Source: Solea solea
Taxonomy: Eukaryota > Chordata > Actinopteri > Pleuronectiformes > Soleidae
Assembly: GCF_958295425.1 (NCBI RefSeq)
Contig: NC_081139.1
Coordinates: forward strand, 23,294,888 to 23,358,887
Length of the DNA: 64,000 nucleotides
Reading direction: 5' to 3'
The notes below the pieces were generated by a model. That model did no database searches, was not told the DNA's origin, and saw only the letters and a list, made by a program, of their open reading frames with translations. Below are positions 54,236 through 64,000 of the stretch, in pieces (within the stretch, counting starts at the first letter, position 1; the number at the start of each line of letters is the position of its first letter). A program made the position numbers and the translations under genes.

Positions 54236-57200
54236 TCGTGAACTAGTTTTCCTTCCCACAGTGCAGGTAATACTCATCAAAGTTCAAGTCTCAGCTTAAG
54301 TACAGCAGATATTACATCATCAGGTGATACATAATGACTGGCGTCGCACTTTACTTTAAGGCTGACAAAACAGACCAAGTTTAACTAAAACTTTTTGCTC
54401 AAGAGACATGAGATTTAAAGTCAGGAGCAAAAGTAGATAAATTAACTCATGCCTGTTTTTGTTACAGTGCTTTTTCAATGCTCTCAGCTCGTGGAGTTTT
54501 TTGTTTGTTTGTCTCTGGTGGCTTTGTTTCAGAATTTTATTTTATATGTTTGATTTGAAGTGTTAGCACTTGGCCGACAACTCACTGTGGTTTGTTTGGT
54601 CCCTCTCTGTTGTCAATTTTCACTTTTGTCCCCCAAATGTTTACAAGCCCTTGACTGTGCACCAGCTACTGACATGACAAACAATGTTGTCATGACAATA
54701 ACGGCAGTGAGTGGCTACTGTGCGCACACTGCCGCAGGGTAAAGTGAGTATCCTTCAAAATAAAAGAATTAAGAAAAGTTGGACTTTTAACAACGGAAAA
54801 AAGCAAACTATTAACCTAATACATTATATCTATATCATAAATGTCAGACATGACCTTTAAATCCTTTATAAAACTGATTGGCCTATGTTTAAATAAAAAA
54901 AAGTAACAACATACCTCATTACATTTTGCCATAAAAGCTTATGACTCTCCCAAAATAACTAAAGGGCTGCAGCTAATGATTATATTTCACATTTAATTGA
55001 TTTGTTGTTTCATATATATGAAGATATATAGTTTCCTGAACCCTGAACTGGTGTCCTCTAGCGTGTTTTCTATGTTTGGCTACTCTCAAACACTAATAAC
55101 CTCTGAGGGAACAGGTCAATTAAAATTTCTATATTATTTCTATTATATCAATTCTGCCCCAGTGTCTACAGAAGCCAGCGAGTCAATCTCTTTTGAATAG
55201 CCTAGAGTGCAGTCGGCTGCTGGACCTTCTGTTCAGCCAGTTGAAAGCAGAGACAGAAGTCTCGAGGAGTGATACCAGTGTCACCCCCATGAAAAGTTGA
55301 GACGAGCCGGTGAATTGTGGCAACAGCGTTATCTTCCCGCCCTCGGTGCCTTGCAGTTCGCCTGCTAAGTACCGAGGGTCAGGCTGACAGCGAGGTGACA
55401 CTCTAATGACCTCAATAAAGAGGCATTTAATTCACACCTTCTCCTCTATGAACTGGTTCACCTTTCACACATGGCCTTTGTAGCTGCCCACACCACCTCA
55501 TTCATATCCTCCTGATAAATCCCCCCCTCATTTCCAGCTGTGTCCTCCGTCAAAGACACTTAAGCTGAATGAAAAAACCCCACTGTCCTTGCTTTGATCT
55601 CATGTGTCCTCTGTGTGAGTCCACAGCTCCTCTTCTTGTGCTCTTGGGAGGTAGCTGCTATACACTCGCAGGGCATAAGGCTCACCCTGCTGGTTAACAT
55701 GGTTTAAGACAAGCAGACAGAAGGGTGCTGTTCAGAGGTTTTTGATTTAGTGATCGGTCCACAAGACGGAAAGAATTACAGCTAAAATATACAAGATAGT
55801 GGTTTTGCATGCACATTACATTTTCCCATCAAACATATATACAGCAAACACACTTCGTTATTCTTACCCTGCTTAAACCCCTCTAGTTGGAATAAACATG
55901 TTGACATCTAAGAGTATGCATGTTGTTATTTTATTTTACATCCCACTTGAATGAATGGAGCTGAACCACGGATTGAAATTAAACCAAAAAGAATGAAGTC
56001 TTTGGGAGATAGAAAAAGAATAGAGGAGCTGGACACTTAAAAAAAGAATATCAAAACATCAAGGTGAATGACAAATAAAGCCCTCCCCTTCTATGATGAC
56101 CAGTTAGGCCTATTTTCACGCAGTTGTCATCAACACCAGGTTGAGTGGGCCCCTCAGATTGGTCCATGCACAGTACACGCAGCACCACAGCATTGGTCCA
56201 GGTGTTTTCCCGAAACGAAGGAGTCTGTCTCGAGCGTATACACACACTAAAGCAGCAGGTCTTCCGCATTTCCTCACAACAGATGCGACTCAGCACGATG
56301 AATCTAAAGACAGGAGGGAGCAGTCAGTCACAAAGTTAGCATAGTTTTTTGTTTATTTCTGCAAGGGTCTTTTAAATCACGGTGTCCCCCCTTTTTTGCA
56401 CAGAATAAACAGAACAATCACTTATCAGCAGAAAAGAATAAACCCCAACAAATGGTGTTGGATTCATTGAGAAGCATTGCTTGCTTACATTCAGCAATGA
56501 CTGCATTGTCAACATGACTTAAATAGGCAGGATAATTGAAAAATAGCCGATAGCCTGTTGAGTTTCAGCAGCAGGTTACTAAAATACTAACCTCAAGAGC
56601 TCCTCATTAAATGAGCATGTACAGACATACTTGTTTCATACCTGATCAAGATATATGGTATAAGATAATACTGCTATTGTTGTTTTGAATAGGGGTGGGT
56701 ATAATCTGTGAGCAATAATTAATGACTAAAAAACTGATATCAAAAGTTTAAAGGGTATTGTTGAATTATCACTATCGTAAAAATTCCCCAAAATATCGAG
56801 AAATAATTTTTTTCAGAGACTAAAAGACAGTTTTAGCTCAGCTTTTCATTCACAGTCGATAGTCAATAATGACCGGTCAGAAAGCAAATACAGGAGCACA
56901 TCTCTCTCTCTCTCTCTCTCTCTCTCTGAACTGACCTGCGACCTGATTGGACAAAGCCTCTCATGCTACAGGTTTAGCTGTAGCATGGATTAGCTGGATG
57001 TAAACGGAGCCAGGAGGAGGTGCACAAATGTTCTCTAAGGGCCTGTCCACACAGAAACGAGTGTAGGGGAATCCACATTTTTTTTCTTATCGTATTGGTC
57101 TTTCATCCACATGGAAATGGTGTTTAGGGAGCCCTGAGATGATACTTTTTGAAAACAGGTCTCAGAATGGTAAAATCTAAAACCAATAAAAATAGATTTA

Positions 57201-57800
57201 TTGGCCATGTAAGTGTGACTCCACCTTCATAAGTGGAGTTGTCTCGATAAGCTAGTGCGTATTGAATCAGATGTGGACCTTTTATGTCACAGAAAAACCG
57301 TCTCTCTCTAGAGTTTTTTTTTTTTATTCACTAAGTTGTCAACACTGTTGTTTTGACTGTTTGTCTTTGATAACTTTTATTTTCCCCTCCTTGGTTTTGC
57401 TCTGTTTCTGTGTGGATAGGGCCAAAGGCTACTTCTTTTACATTATGCTCAAGGGTTACTAATCCTCCCTATTGTACCTTTAACAAATGAGTCCTTAAAA
57501 ACAGTTCTACTAACAAGCTTCATTGTGAAAAAGCCATTGGAATTCATCTCTCAACAACATCCCGACTGTACAGGTGCAGAGACAGCTCGTCTACACTATT
57601 ACAGTAGAAGATCCAAAAGCCTTCAACATCACTACAACCTCACTAAAGGTCAGCGCACAACCAATCCCATTTCTAACAATGGCTACTTGTAGCAGTGCAT
57701 TGCAATGCTGAGAACTAAACCATATCAGTTTCTTCACAGCCCCATCCATGCAAGCGAAATGGGGCCTCGGCAGACCCCACAACAAGTCACAAGGGCAGAG
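54236..57800. other. rbm38-rae1 intergenic region, no gene
   Basis: No convincing exon. It includes the rae1 3' UTR (after 57864); AATAAA candidates on the minus strand occur near 57325. The segment 57040-57425 starts CTGTCCACACAGAAACGAG and ends TGTGTGGATAGGGCC, inverted-repeat-like ends of the family D type, so a degraded element is likely. Confidence 0.5.
56901..56927. repeat. (TC)n microsatellite
   Basis: About 13 TC units between rbm38 and rae1. Confidence 0.95.
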
Positions 57801-57864
57801 GAAGTGGGGCAGCCCTGAGCAGTGACTGTGGTCTCCAGATTTACAGACAGTGCCAGCTCTTCTC

Positions 57865-60800
57865 TCACCATTTCTTGTTACGAGGCTTCAGCTCCTCTGC
57901 GGCGTTCCTTAGGAAGATGTAGTTCTTTTTCTGGGGGTTGTAGTACTCATGGCCCTGAGTGAGCAAAAAAAACAGTTAAAAAAGATATTATTTAGAAAAT
58001 ACAAACACCTGCTAAATAATTTGGTGAAGATCTTGTCTATATTCTACCTTCGACCAGTCGTAACTGGAAGCATATGCAAAGATGTTGCCATTGTTGTTGA
58101 AGCAGCAGGCTGTGATGGGCTGGTCAAGCTGCTCCGATGTCTTCAACTTGGTGCGGGCGTCTTTGTCCCAGAAGCTGAAGCGACCATCCGAGCCCACAGT
58201 GGACAGTGTGCCATGGACAGGATGGAAGGAGATAGCATTCACCTGGTGGGAGAATATGAAAACGTGAGACACATAGAAACATAATTACCATTCTTCTTCT
58301 TCTTTTGGCTTCTTCCTTTAGGGGTCACCACACTGGATCATCTGCCTCCATCTTGCCCTATCGCTTGTGTCTTTATCTGTGACACCAACTGTCCTCCTTC
58401 ACATCCATTAACATTATCTGTGGTCTTTCCTGTTCTTCCTGCCCAGCAGCTCCATCTTCAACATCATTTGTCCAATATAATCACTATCCCTCCTCTAGCA
58501 AAATCATGTCAACCTTTACCCTCCGACTTTATTTCCAAATTAGAAACATAATTAGGGTCCGAGCGCACTAGGAATGACAGGTGGCAAATAAGCTGTTATT
58601 GTGTGTGTGTGAGAGAGAGAGAGAAAATTGTGTTGGTGGAAAAAAACGACAAATTGTGTGTCAATTTGTGACGGTTGGTGCTGATTCTGTAACCATGCAT
58701 TAATCAATGTATGGAAACTGGAAATGTTAGGTGTTATCAAGTATGAAGACCATATATCAAGTGTTATTTTTGCTCCAATCGGAATTTTTCTTTTTATGAA
58801 AAGTAAAATGTCTGCCATAAAACAGGCTGGTTCGGGTTAGGACACAAACCAAAAATCCATAAAACATTAGAATATATATGATAAAACTCCTGTAAAGATT
58901 AAGCATAGACGACACATTTCTTTCATAATGTCAACACAGAGTCAGAACTACTTACAGCGTAGATGTCCTGTGGAGTGGTTGTGTTGGTTCCATTGGACCT
59001 GTGGCACTTAAAGGTGAAGTTGTCTTTGGCTCTGGAAGACATCAGAAAACACATTCAGGGTAAAATTATGTAAACAAGAGAGTACTCAATTATGTTTAGC
59101 CCTCAGTGAATAAAAGGAGCGTTACAAATGATGAGTAAGACTCCCAAAAACTCGCTCCTGAGGAATTGATTGATTTACACACTCACGGGTTTGGAGGGTT
59201 GATATAGTGGATGGCCACTCGACCCTCGATGCTCCCCAGTGCAAAGCCTGTGGGCTTGTTCTGCTTGTCCTTGAAAATGGCTACACAACGGTGCTGCAAG
59301 ACCATGACAGGAAAGAACATTAGCACTAAAGGCCACAGTGCATTAAAAATCATCAGTAATATCTTACTGAAATGGGCTGTATTATCTTTGTCACAGAAAA
59401 TGGTTCTGGTAGTATTTCAAAAGGTACTGAGCTATGAGACATGGTACATGAAAAGATTCACTCTCACTGAAAACATGGCTGCTAGTAGGAACATGCACAC
59501 ACAAATTTCAGTCTCACCTAATAAAATCTATACCTGCTTATATGTAACAATTTTAGTAAACCACTTCTTCTCCCACACCAAAGTCCATTGAGAAAATCTG
59601 ACGAAGTGATCTAATGCTGCCTCGTGTGGTAAGTTTGTGGTTCAACTGAATTAACTGATGGAGGCAGCGGTGGATTAACAATTCACCTGATGTTTAAGAG
59701 GAGAGTCTATTCTGCGAAATTCAGACGGCTGATTCTCCAGTTGATACACAATCAGGCCTCTCTCAGCTGTGGCAACCACCGCCATGGGGTAAACCTACGT
59801 GTAAGAATACGGGAGGAACAATGTTTCATCAATCATCCAATTACTACAAATTGAAATGTGTCATATGAGTGATATTATAAACCACTTACGACATCTGCAC
59901 AGTAGGATCTCTCTGGCATCTGCAGAGACATCATGGGATTGGGAGAGCGGGTGTCCCAGAACTGAGGAGTAATGCACAAAACAAAGTGTGTTATGGTTTC
60001 CAAAAGTCAAATTTACAGGGCTCCCGACTAACTTTTTGCATTGGTTACACTGGTGCGCCTATTTCATTTAGGTGGTTCCACATTTTTCCAACACACTGCT
60101 TTCAGCTACACAATTTTAAGAGTTGCTCTTTTGCAAGTTCTTATATTAACGATTGTTAACAAAAGAATAAGGTAGGTGCATACAAACACACATTTAATAG
60201 TGACATTGCGTTGCTGGTTAGATATACAGGGAAAATCCTGACCGTTTCGTAGTAGTTACATGGCAAATATGATGCGGCATATACACAGACCACAAACTAA
60301 ATAAATGGCAGACTTTATTCAATTATTACTAACCAGCTCTATTGAAAATATTAAATTATTATACTTCATAACATACAACACGCGGGGCTTCACTCGTTAG
60401 ATAACAAACAGGGACGGAGAGCGTTTTAATACTGTGACGTGTCTGAGTTTACCAATAGAGGTGCTAGCAAGCCAATGCTATGTAATGAAGTTGTAGAACA
60501 ATACACATTGGTCTTGTGAAAATTGACACAATGAATGATGCATGTTTTCATGTCTCTAGGTCAACAGCTGAAAATTGACTGCAGAGCCATCAGTGATCTC
60601 TGTCGTGTTATTTGAAGCAACATTTCTTTTTCCTCTCCGACAAACCTGTGTTGTAGTCCTGCCCAGGTTTAAGGTGCAAACACATGTCATGAAATGTGGA
60701 CCACATTGGGTCTCCACAGACCGATCACATGCCCATTCAAGAGCGTTTAGCTGTGACTTGCAAAACTAATTGGCCTCTGGATTATCAAGCAGAAAATTGT

Positions 60801-61930
60801 GCTGTGTAAACTGGACTTCAATTGGCCTCAATCATTACAAGAAAGATGACATTTTCCAGGGGAATTAAAAAAAGTAAATCAGACACTCCGGTCAGTCCAA
60901 ATGTTGTAATACCTTCGCCTCAGCTCATCCTGCGCATTGAAAACTTGCGGGCAAGACTGTTATGGAAATGATGCAATGATTAAAACTGCTCAAAAAATAT
61001 CTGCTACTAAGAAATGTGTGTGTACCTTCAGTGTTTTGTCCCAACTGCCAGTCATGATACAGCTGTAGTTGGGGGCCTTTATCCAGTGGATAGATTTGAT
61101 TGGACCTTCATGCTGTCAAAAAAAAATAAAATCAGTGAGATATATGAGTCAATTCTATGTCAGGATATGACCATGTAGTTGATTTGGAGGCTCTCATCCA
61201 ACCTGTGCAATCTGCATTGCTTGATTGCTGTTAAGATCCCACATCTTGGCTGTCTTGTCACAAGAAGCCGTGAACACTTTACTACCATCCTGTTTAAAAA
61301 GAAAAGCATGTCATAAATTACTCCATGAATCAGTGGAGAGCGAGTACTACCTGCAGTGCTGAAACTTCTCTGCATGATGAGACTCACATCACTCCAGCAA
61401 GCATCCAGCACTGGACCTGTGTGCATCTGCTGGGCTTTGGGGACAGTCTGTCCATTGTCCTGCACTTCCCAGCACCTGACCTGAGTGACAGCACAACACA
61501 GTTATAGCACACTACAAACTGAGGATCAGAAGCAGCTTTTATAAAATACCTACAGCTTCATTCCCCCCATCAAAAAAAATCTACTGCACATCTAGCACAC
61601 CATTTTTGTGAATGACTAGAAAAAACCTCACATCATTAGCCCATGATCCTCCAATGAGGAAATTTCCTGGTAAGGTGGGCGGACTGAAAGCCAGGCAGCT
61701 GATGCTGTCATCAGGAGGCGAAGTCACTTCAACATCCTTTAACACGAGCAGGTCAAACAAACAAACAAACAAAAAATTAGGTTGTCAGTGGAAAAAAGTG
61801 AAGGCCCAGTTCGGTAAGCAACAGTTATTAACAGTCTTACCTTCATAGGATTGTGGCTGTCTGTCGTCGTGCTTCCAAAGACACTGGTCCCTCCTGTTCC
61901 AAACCCAGTGGTCGTCCCAAACAAACTCAT
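57865..61930 (-). CDS. rae1: mRNA export factor RAE1 (WD40), complete
   Basis: RAE1 binds the GLEBS motif of NUP98 at the nuclear pore, promotes mRNA export, and acts with BUB-family proteins in the spindle checkpoint. Coding exons on the minus strand: 61930-61841, 61736-61632, 61480-61388, 61289-61203, 61112-61026, 59961-59890, 59794-59687, 59293-59187, 59031-58956, 58242-58048 and 57954-57865. They total 1110 bp (369 aa plus TGA; human is 368). The N-terminus is [20 protein letters not shown], the family's FG-like leader. WD-repeat signatures include [34 protein letters not shown] and [20 protein letters not shown]. The C-terminus LKPRNKKW has one extra Trp compared with human. The ATG has A at -3. 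All junctions are GT/AG and in frame; the intron between exons 5 and 6 (1.06 kb) is the largest. Confidence 0.97.
58285..58540. repeat. Dispersed repeat fragment, rae1 intron (possibly LINE-derived)
   Basis: CTTTAGGGGTCACCACACTG, GATCATCTGCCTCCATCTTG, GGTCTTTCCTGTTCTTCCTG and CAGCAGCTCCATCTTCAACA are landmarks of a repeat common in fish genomes, which I recall as an untranslated or coding part of a LINE. The class is not certain. Present between coding exons 10 and 9 of rae1. Confidence 0.5.
59405..59640. repeat. Relative of the fold-back element, rae1 intron
   Basis: ACTGAAAACATGGCTGCTAG and AAAGTCCATTGAGAAAATCT match blocks of the 44.66-45.34 kb element in the same order. It lies wholly in the rae1 intron between coding exons 8 and 7. 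Boundaries are approximate. Confidence 0.55.
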
Positions 61931-62850
61931 GGTCTACAAACGTTATCCCTAATGTCCACATTAGAGAAAACACAGGAAAGCACAGAAACAGGGTGTTAGG
62001 TTTTTCGAGTTAAGTGGAATTAAAAAGTATGATCTTGTTTTAGCCTTGTTCCTCATTGTGTTTGAGGCTTGGTTTTCAGACCTGTGGGCAGGTACCATAG
62101 AGCTCTGATTGTGATGTCATCAAAATGGCTATGATTCTAAGTTTTTTCAAACATGATAGTAAATAATAATAATGTCAAGACAACCTCTCGGCATGTGTAA
62201 GTGTGGGTCATCTAGCAATATTCCTACCGAAATATAGAATACTGATTAAGCCGTTCAAACGTGTATGTTATGTTATTAATATTAATACAGTTACCATGAT
62301 TACATGTGTAACGCCAGGTACATGACGGCACATTAACATGGTGCATTATTGTTTGCTACTAAATTTTATTTTTATTTTTATCATTGCAGTCTGATTTAAA
62401 ATAGCACGTTAATGTCACACAGTATAAATAGCTGGACAGCTCCGTGTGGTGCTAACACTATCCTCCATCAGCTAGCGCCGTTAGCCTCTAAACACCAGCG
62501 CGTGGCTAACGTGTTCCGTACATATGTGCCGTTTAACTGTTTAAGACCGTTAACTATCTCTTAACTCATGCATTACTAATCCAACCGTTACGTGGATCAG
62601 AACATGAGTAAACCGGGGTAATTTAATGCTCACTGACGCTAGCTAAGTCGGCTTCTGAGTGAATCTACCATATTCGCTGTATTTCCTGCGGCCACCACAT
62701 ATAAACCCCGCGAATCCTGAAACACTCTCACCGATACGTTCACATACATACCAGCAGAATATGTTTGGACGGGGGCAAGGGCGATAATGTTGAAAATACC
62801 CAAAATTATTTGGCGCAGCCAAAAAAAATGTGGCGCTATTTCCCCCGTTG
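61931..62850 (-). promoter_or_regulatory. rae1 5' UTR exons and promoter
   Basis: An acceptor (GGACATTAG, exon from 61948) places only 18 nt of 5' UTR in the exon with the ATG. A strong donor, CTGCTG then GTATGT at 62752/62751, marks a likely non-coding first exon, giving a first intron of about 0.8 kb. Just upstream is TTTGGCGC at 62809-62816, an exact E2F consensus (TTTSSCGC). A second TGGCGC lies at 62831-62836. An E2F-type promoter fits a mitotic gene. The start site is inferred. Confidence 0.5.
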
Positions 62851-63083
62851 TGTCGCGGTTTGGTGACGTAACAGTACCAGTAAAGGGATGTTGTTTGGAA
62901 AGTCAACGCCAGGTGGCAGTACATCACCTATAAAAAGAAAACCGCTCTGGTGTTCAGTCGGTGATACTGTGGTGGTGTGTGTGTGTGTGTGGTGGTTATC
63001 ATAGGTTAGGATGGACATAAACCACTGTGTCCATGTGTAACTTCCCTGACCATCCACTTAAAGTGGACGGCACCATAGTTTAG

Positions 63084-63160
63084 AGCAGGGGTGTCAAACT
63101 GAAATGACCTGGGGGCCAATGAACGTCTAGTCTGGTCAAGAGGGGGCAAGTCTAGAGAAA
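63084..63160. repeat. Dispersed repeat end upstream of rae1
   Basis: GCAGGGGTGTCAAACTGAAA followed by GGGGGCCAATGAACGTCTAG is a familiar terminus of a fish DNA-transposon-like repeat. The rest to 64 kb is AT-rich, with no gene or clear second terminus. One line, TAATACATTTAATAATGC (63390-63408), recurs at 7320-7338, so the tail is shared repeat sequence. Confidence 0.5.
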
Positions 63161-64000
63161 AAAAGTGAGGAAATAATATGAGTTTAAAACTATAACACAA
63201 TATTACATCATAAAATCGCGATAAAGATATTCATGATGATATTTCACAGAATTTCAATGTAAAAGTGCTGGATATGGAACGATGCATACTTCACAATAAA
63301 AGACATTTATGATGCAAAAATAAAAATGAATTATAAAATTGAGTAAATAATAATGTAATCAAAGCGTCAAAGCATAATTTAACGTTGAATGTAATACATT
63401 TAATAATGCGATAATTACAACCTAATAAGGCAATGTCTCATTGCTACCATTAAATATATTTATTATTATATTCTATAAAGTGGCTTCCAAAACTTCCGAG
63501 GTTTAAGGCCCCACAATTTCAGCAAAATTATAACATTTTTCTGATTTCACTCAGAGGAAACACTCAGAGTTCTACATTAACAACTATCTGGCACAACAGT
63601 GAAAACTGAAATTAAAACATTGTGCACCATATAATAAATTATCATTATTTATTTATTTGTGATTAGAAGATCATATGTCAGATAGAAGATTGGGATCTGA
63701 CTCAAGTATGAGTCTTTCAAGTATCTATATTACAAATTTTGCTGATTACTGAGATTCAACAGAGGAATGTGTTTCGATTAATAACGATCACATACACACA
63801 CAAAAACAGTATTTTGATGCAGCTAAAAAGACACACCTCAATGTTATATGTATATGAAGAAATTGAAAACATCTTTACGGTCAGCCAAATGGCAGAAAAG
63901 ATCAGTGGCACATGAAGTGCTCTTTTCTTTCCATGTTGATTTATCCAGAGTAGAAGCTGAAAGGCAGGTATAGCCTGCATGACATTCAAGTTTTTAAATG

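Overview
This is a teleost fish nuclear genome window. The genes are split into many short exons with GT/AG introns. Intergenic DNA is rich in CA/GT microsatellites and in fish-type interspersed repeats: tRNA-derived SINEs, L2-like LINE fragments, Tc1 remnants, and small hAT-like and TTAA-target inverted-repeat elements. Four protein-coding genes are recognisable, all on the minus strand, plus one tRNA gene. I rebuilt each gene exon by exon from splice sites and reading phase. Every exon junction listed keeps the frame.

Layout from left to right. (1) 1-12.6 kb: the first ten coding exons of a sortilin gene (sort1), reading right to left and running off the left edge, so only about the N-terminal 404 residues are here. 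(2) 14.8-18.7 kb: complete psma5, the 20S proteasome alpha-5 subunit (9 coding exons, 241 aa), with a likely non-coding first exon. (3) 19.07 kb: a plus-strand tRNA-Glu(TTC). (4) 19.2-39 kb: a 20 kb gene-poor, repeat-rich stretch with no confident gene and one weak candidate secreted-peptide exon near 37.6 kb. (5) 39.1-52.9 kb: complete rbm38, an RRM RNA-binding protein (4 coding exons, 244 aa), with a TATA/CCAAT/GC-box promoter. (6) 57.8-62.8 kb: complete rae1, a WD40 mRNA export and mitotic checkpoint factor (11 coding exons, 369 aa). (7) 62.9-64 kb: repeat-like sequence without a gene.

The four genes do not form a pathway. sort1 and psma5 are neighbours in human 1p13.3, and rae1 and rbm38 are neighbours in human 20q13.31. 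The window therefore joins two vertebrate synteny blocks across the 19-39 kb desert. The most informative non-genic structures are: two hAT-like families with 8-bp target duplications (two exact, one 7 of 8); a TTAA-flanked inverted-repeat element nested inside a second TTAA family, which elsewhere is split by a SINE; a SINE with a 12-bp exact target duplication; and two adjacent near-perfect hairpins at the end of a LINE fragment in a sort1 intron. No clearly new functional system was found. The best leads are these mobile-element structures and the unassigned signal-peptide-like exon.
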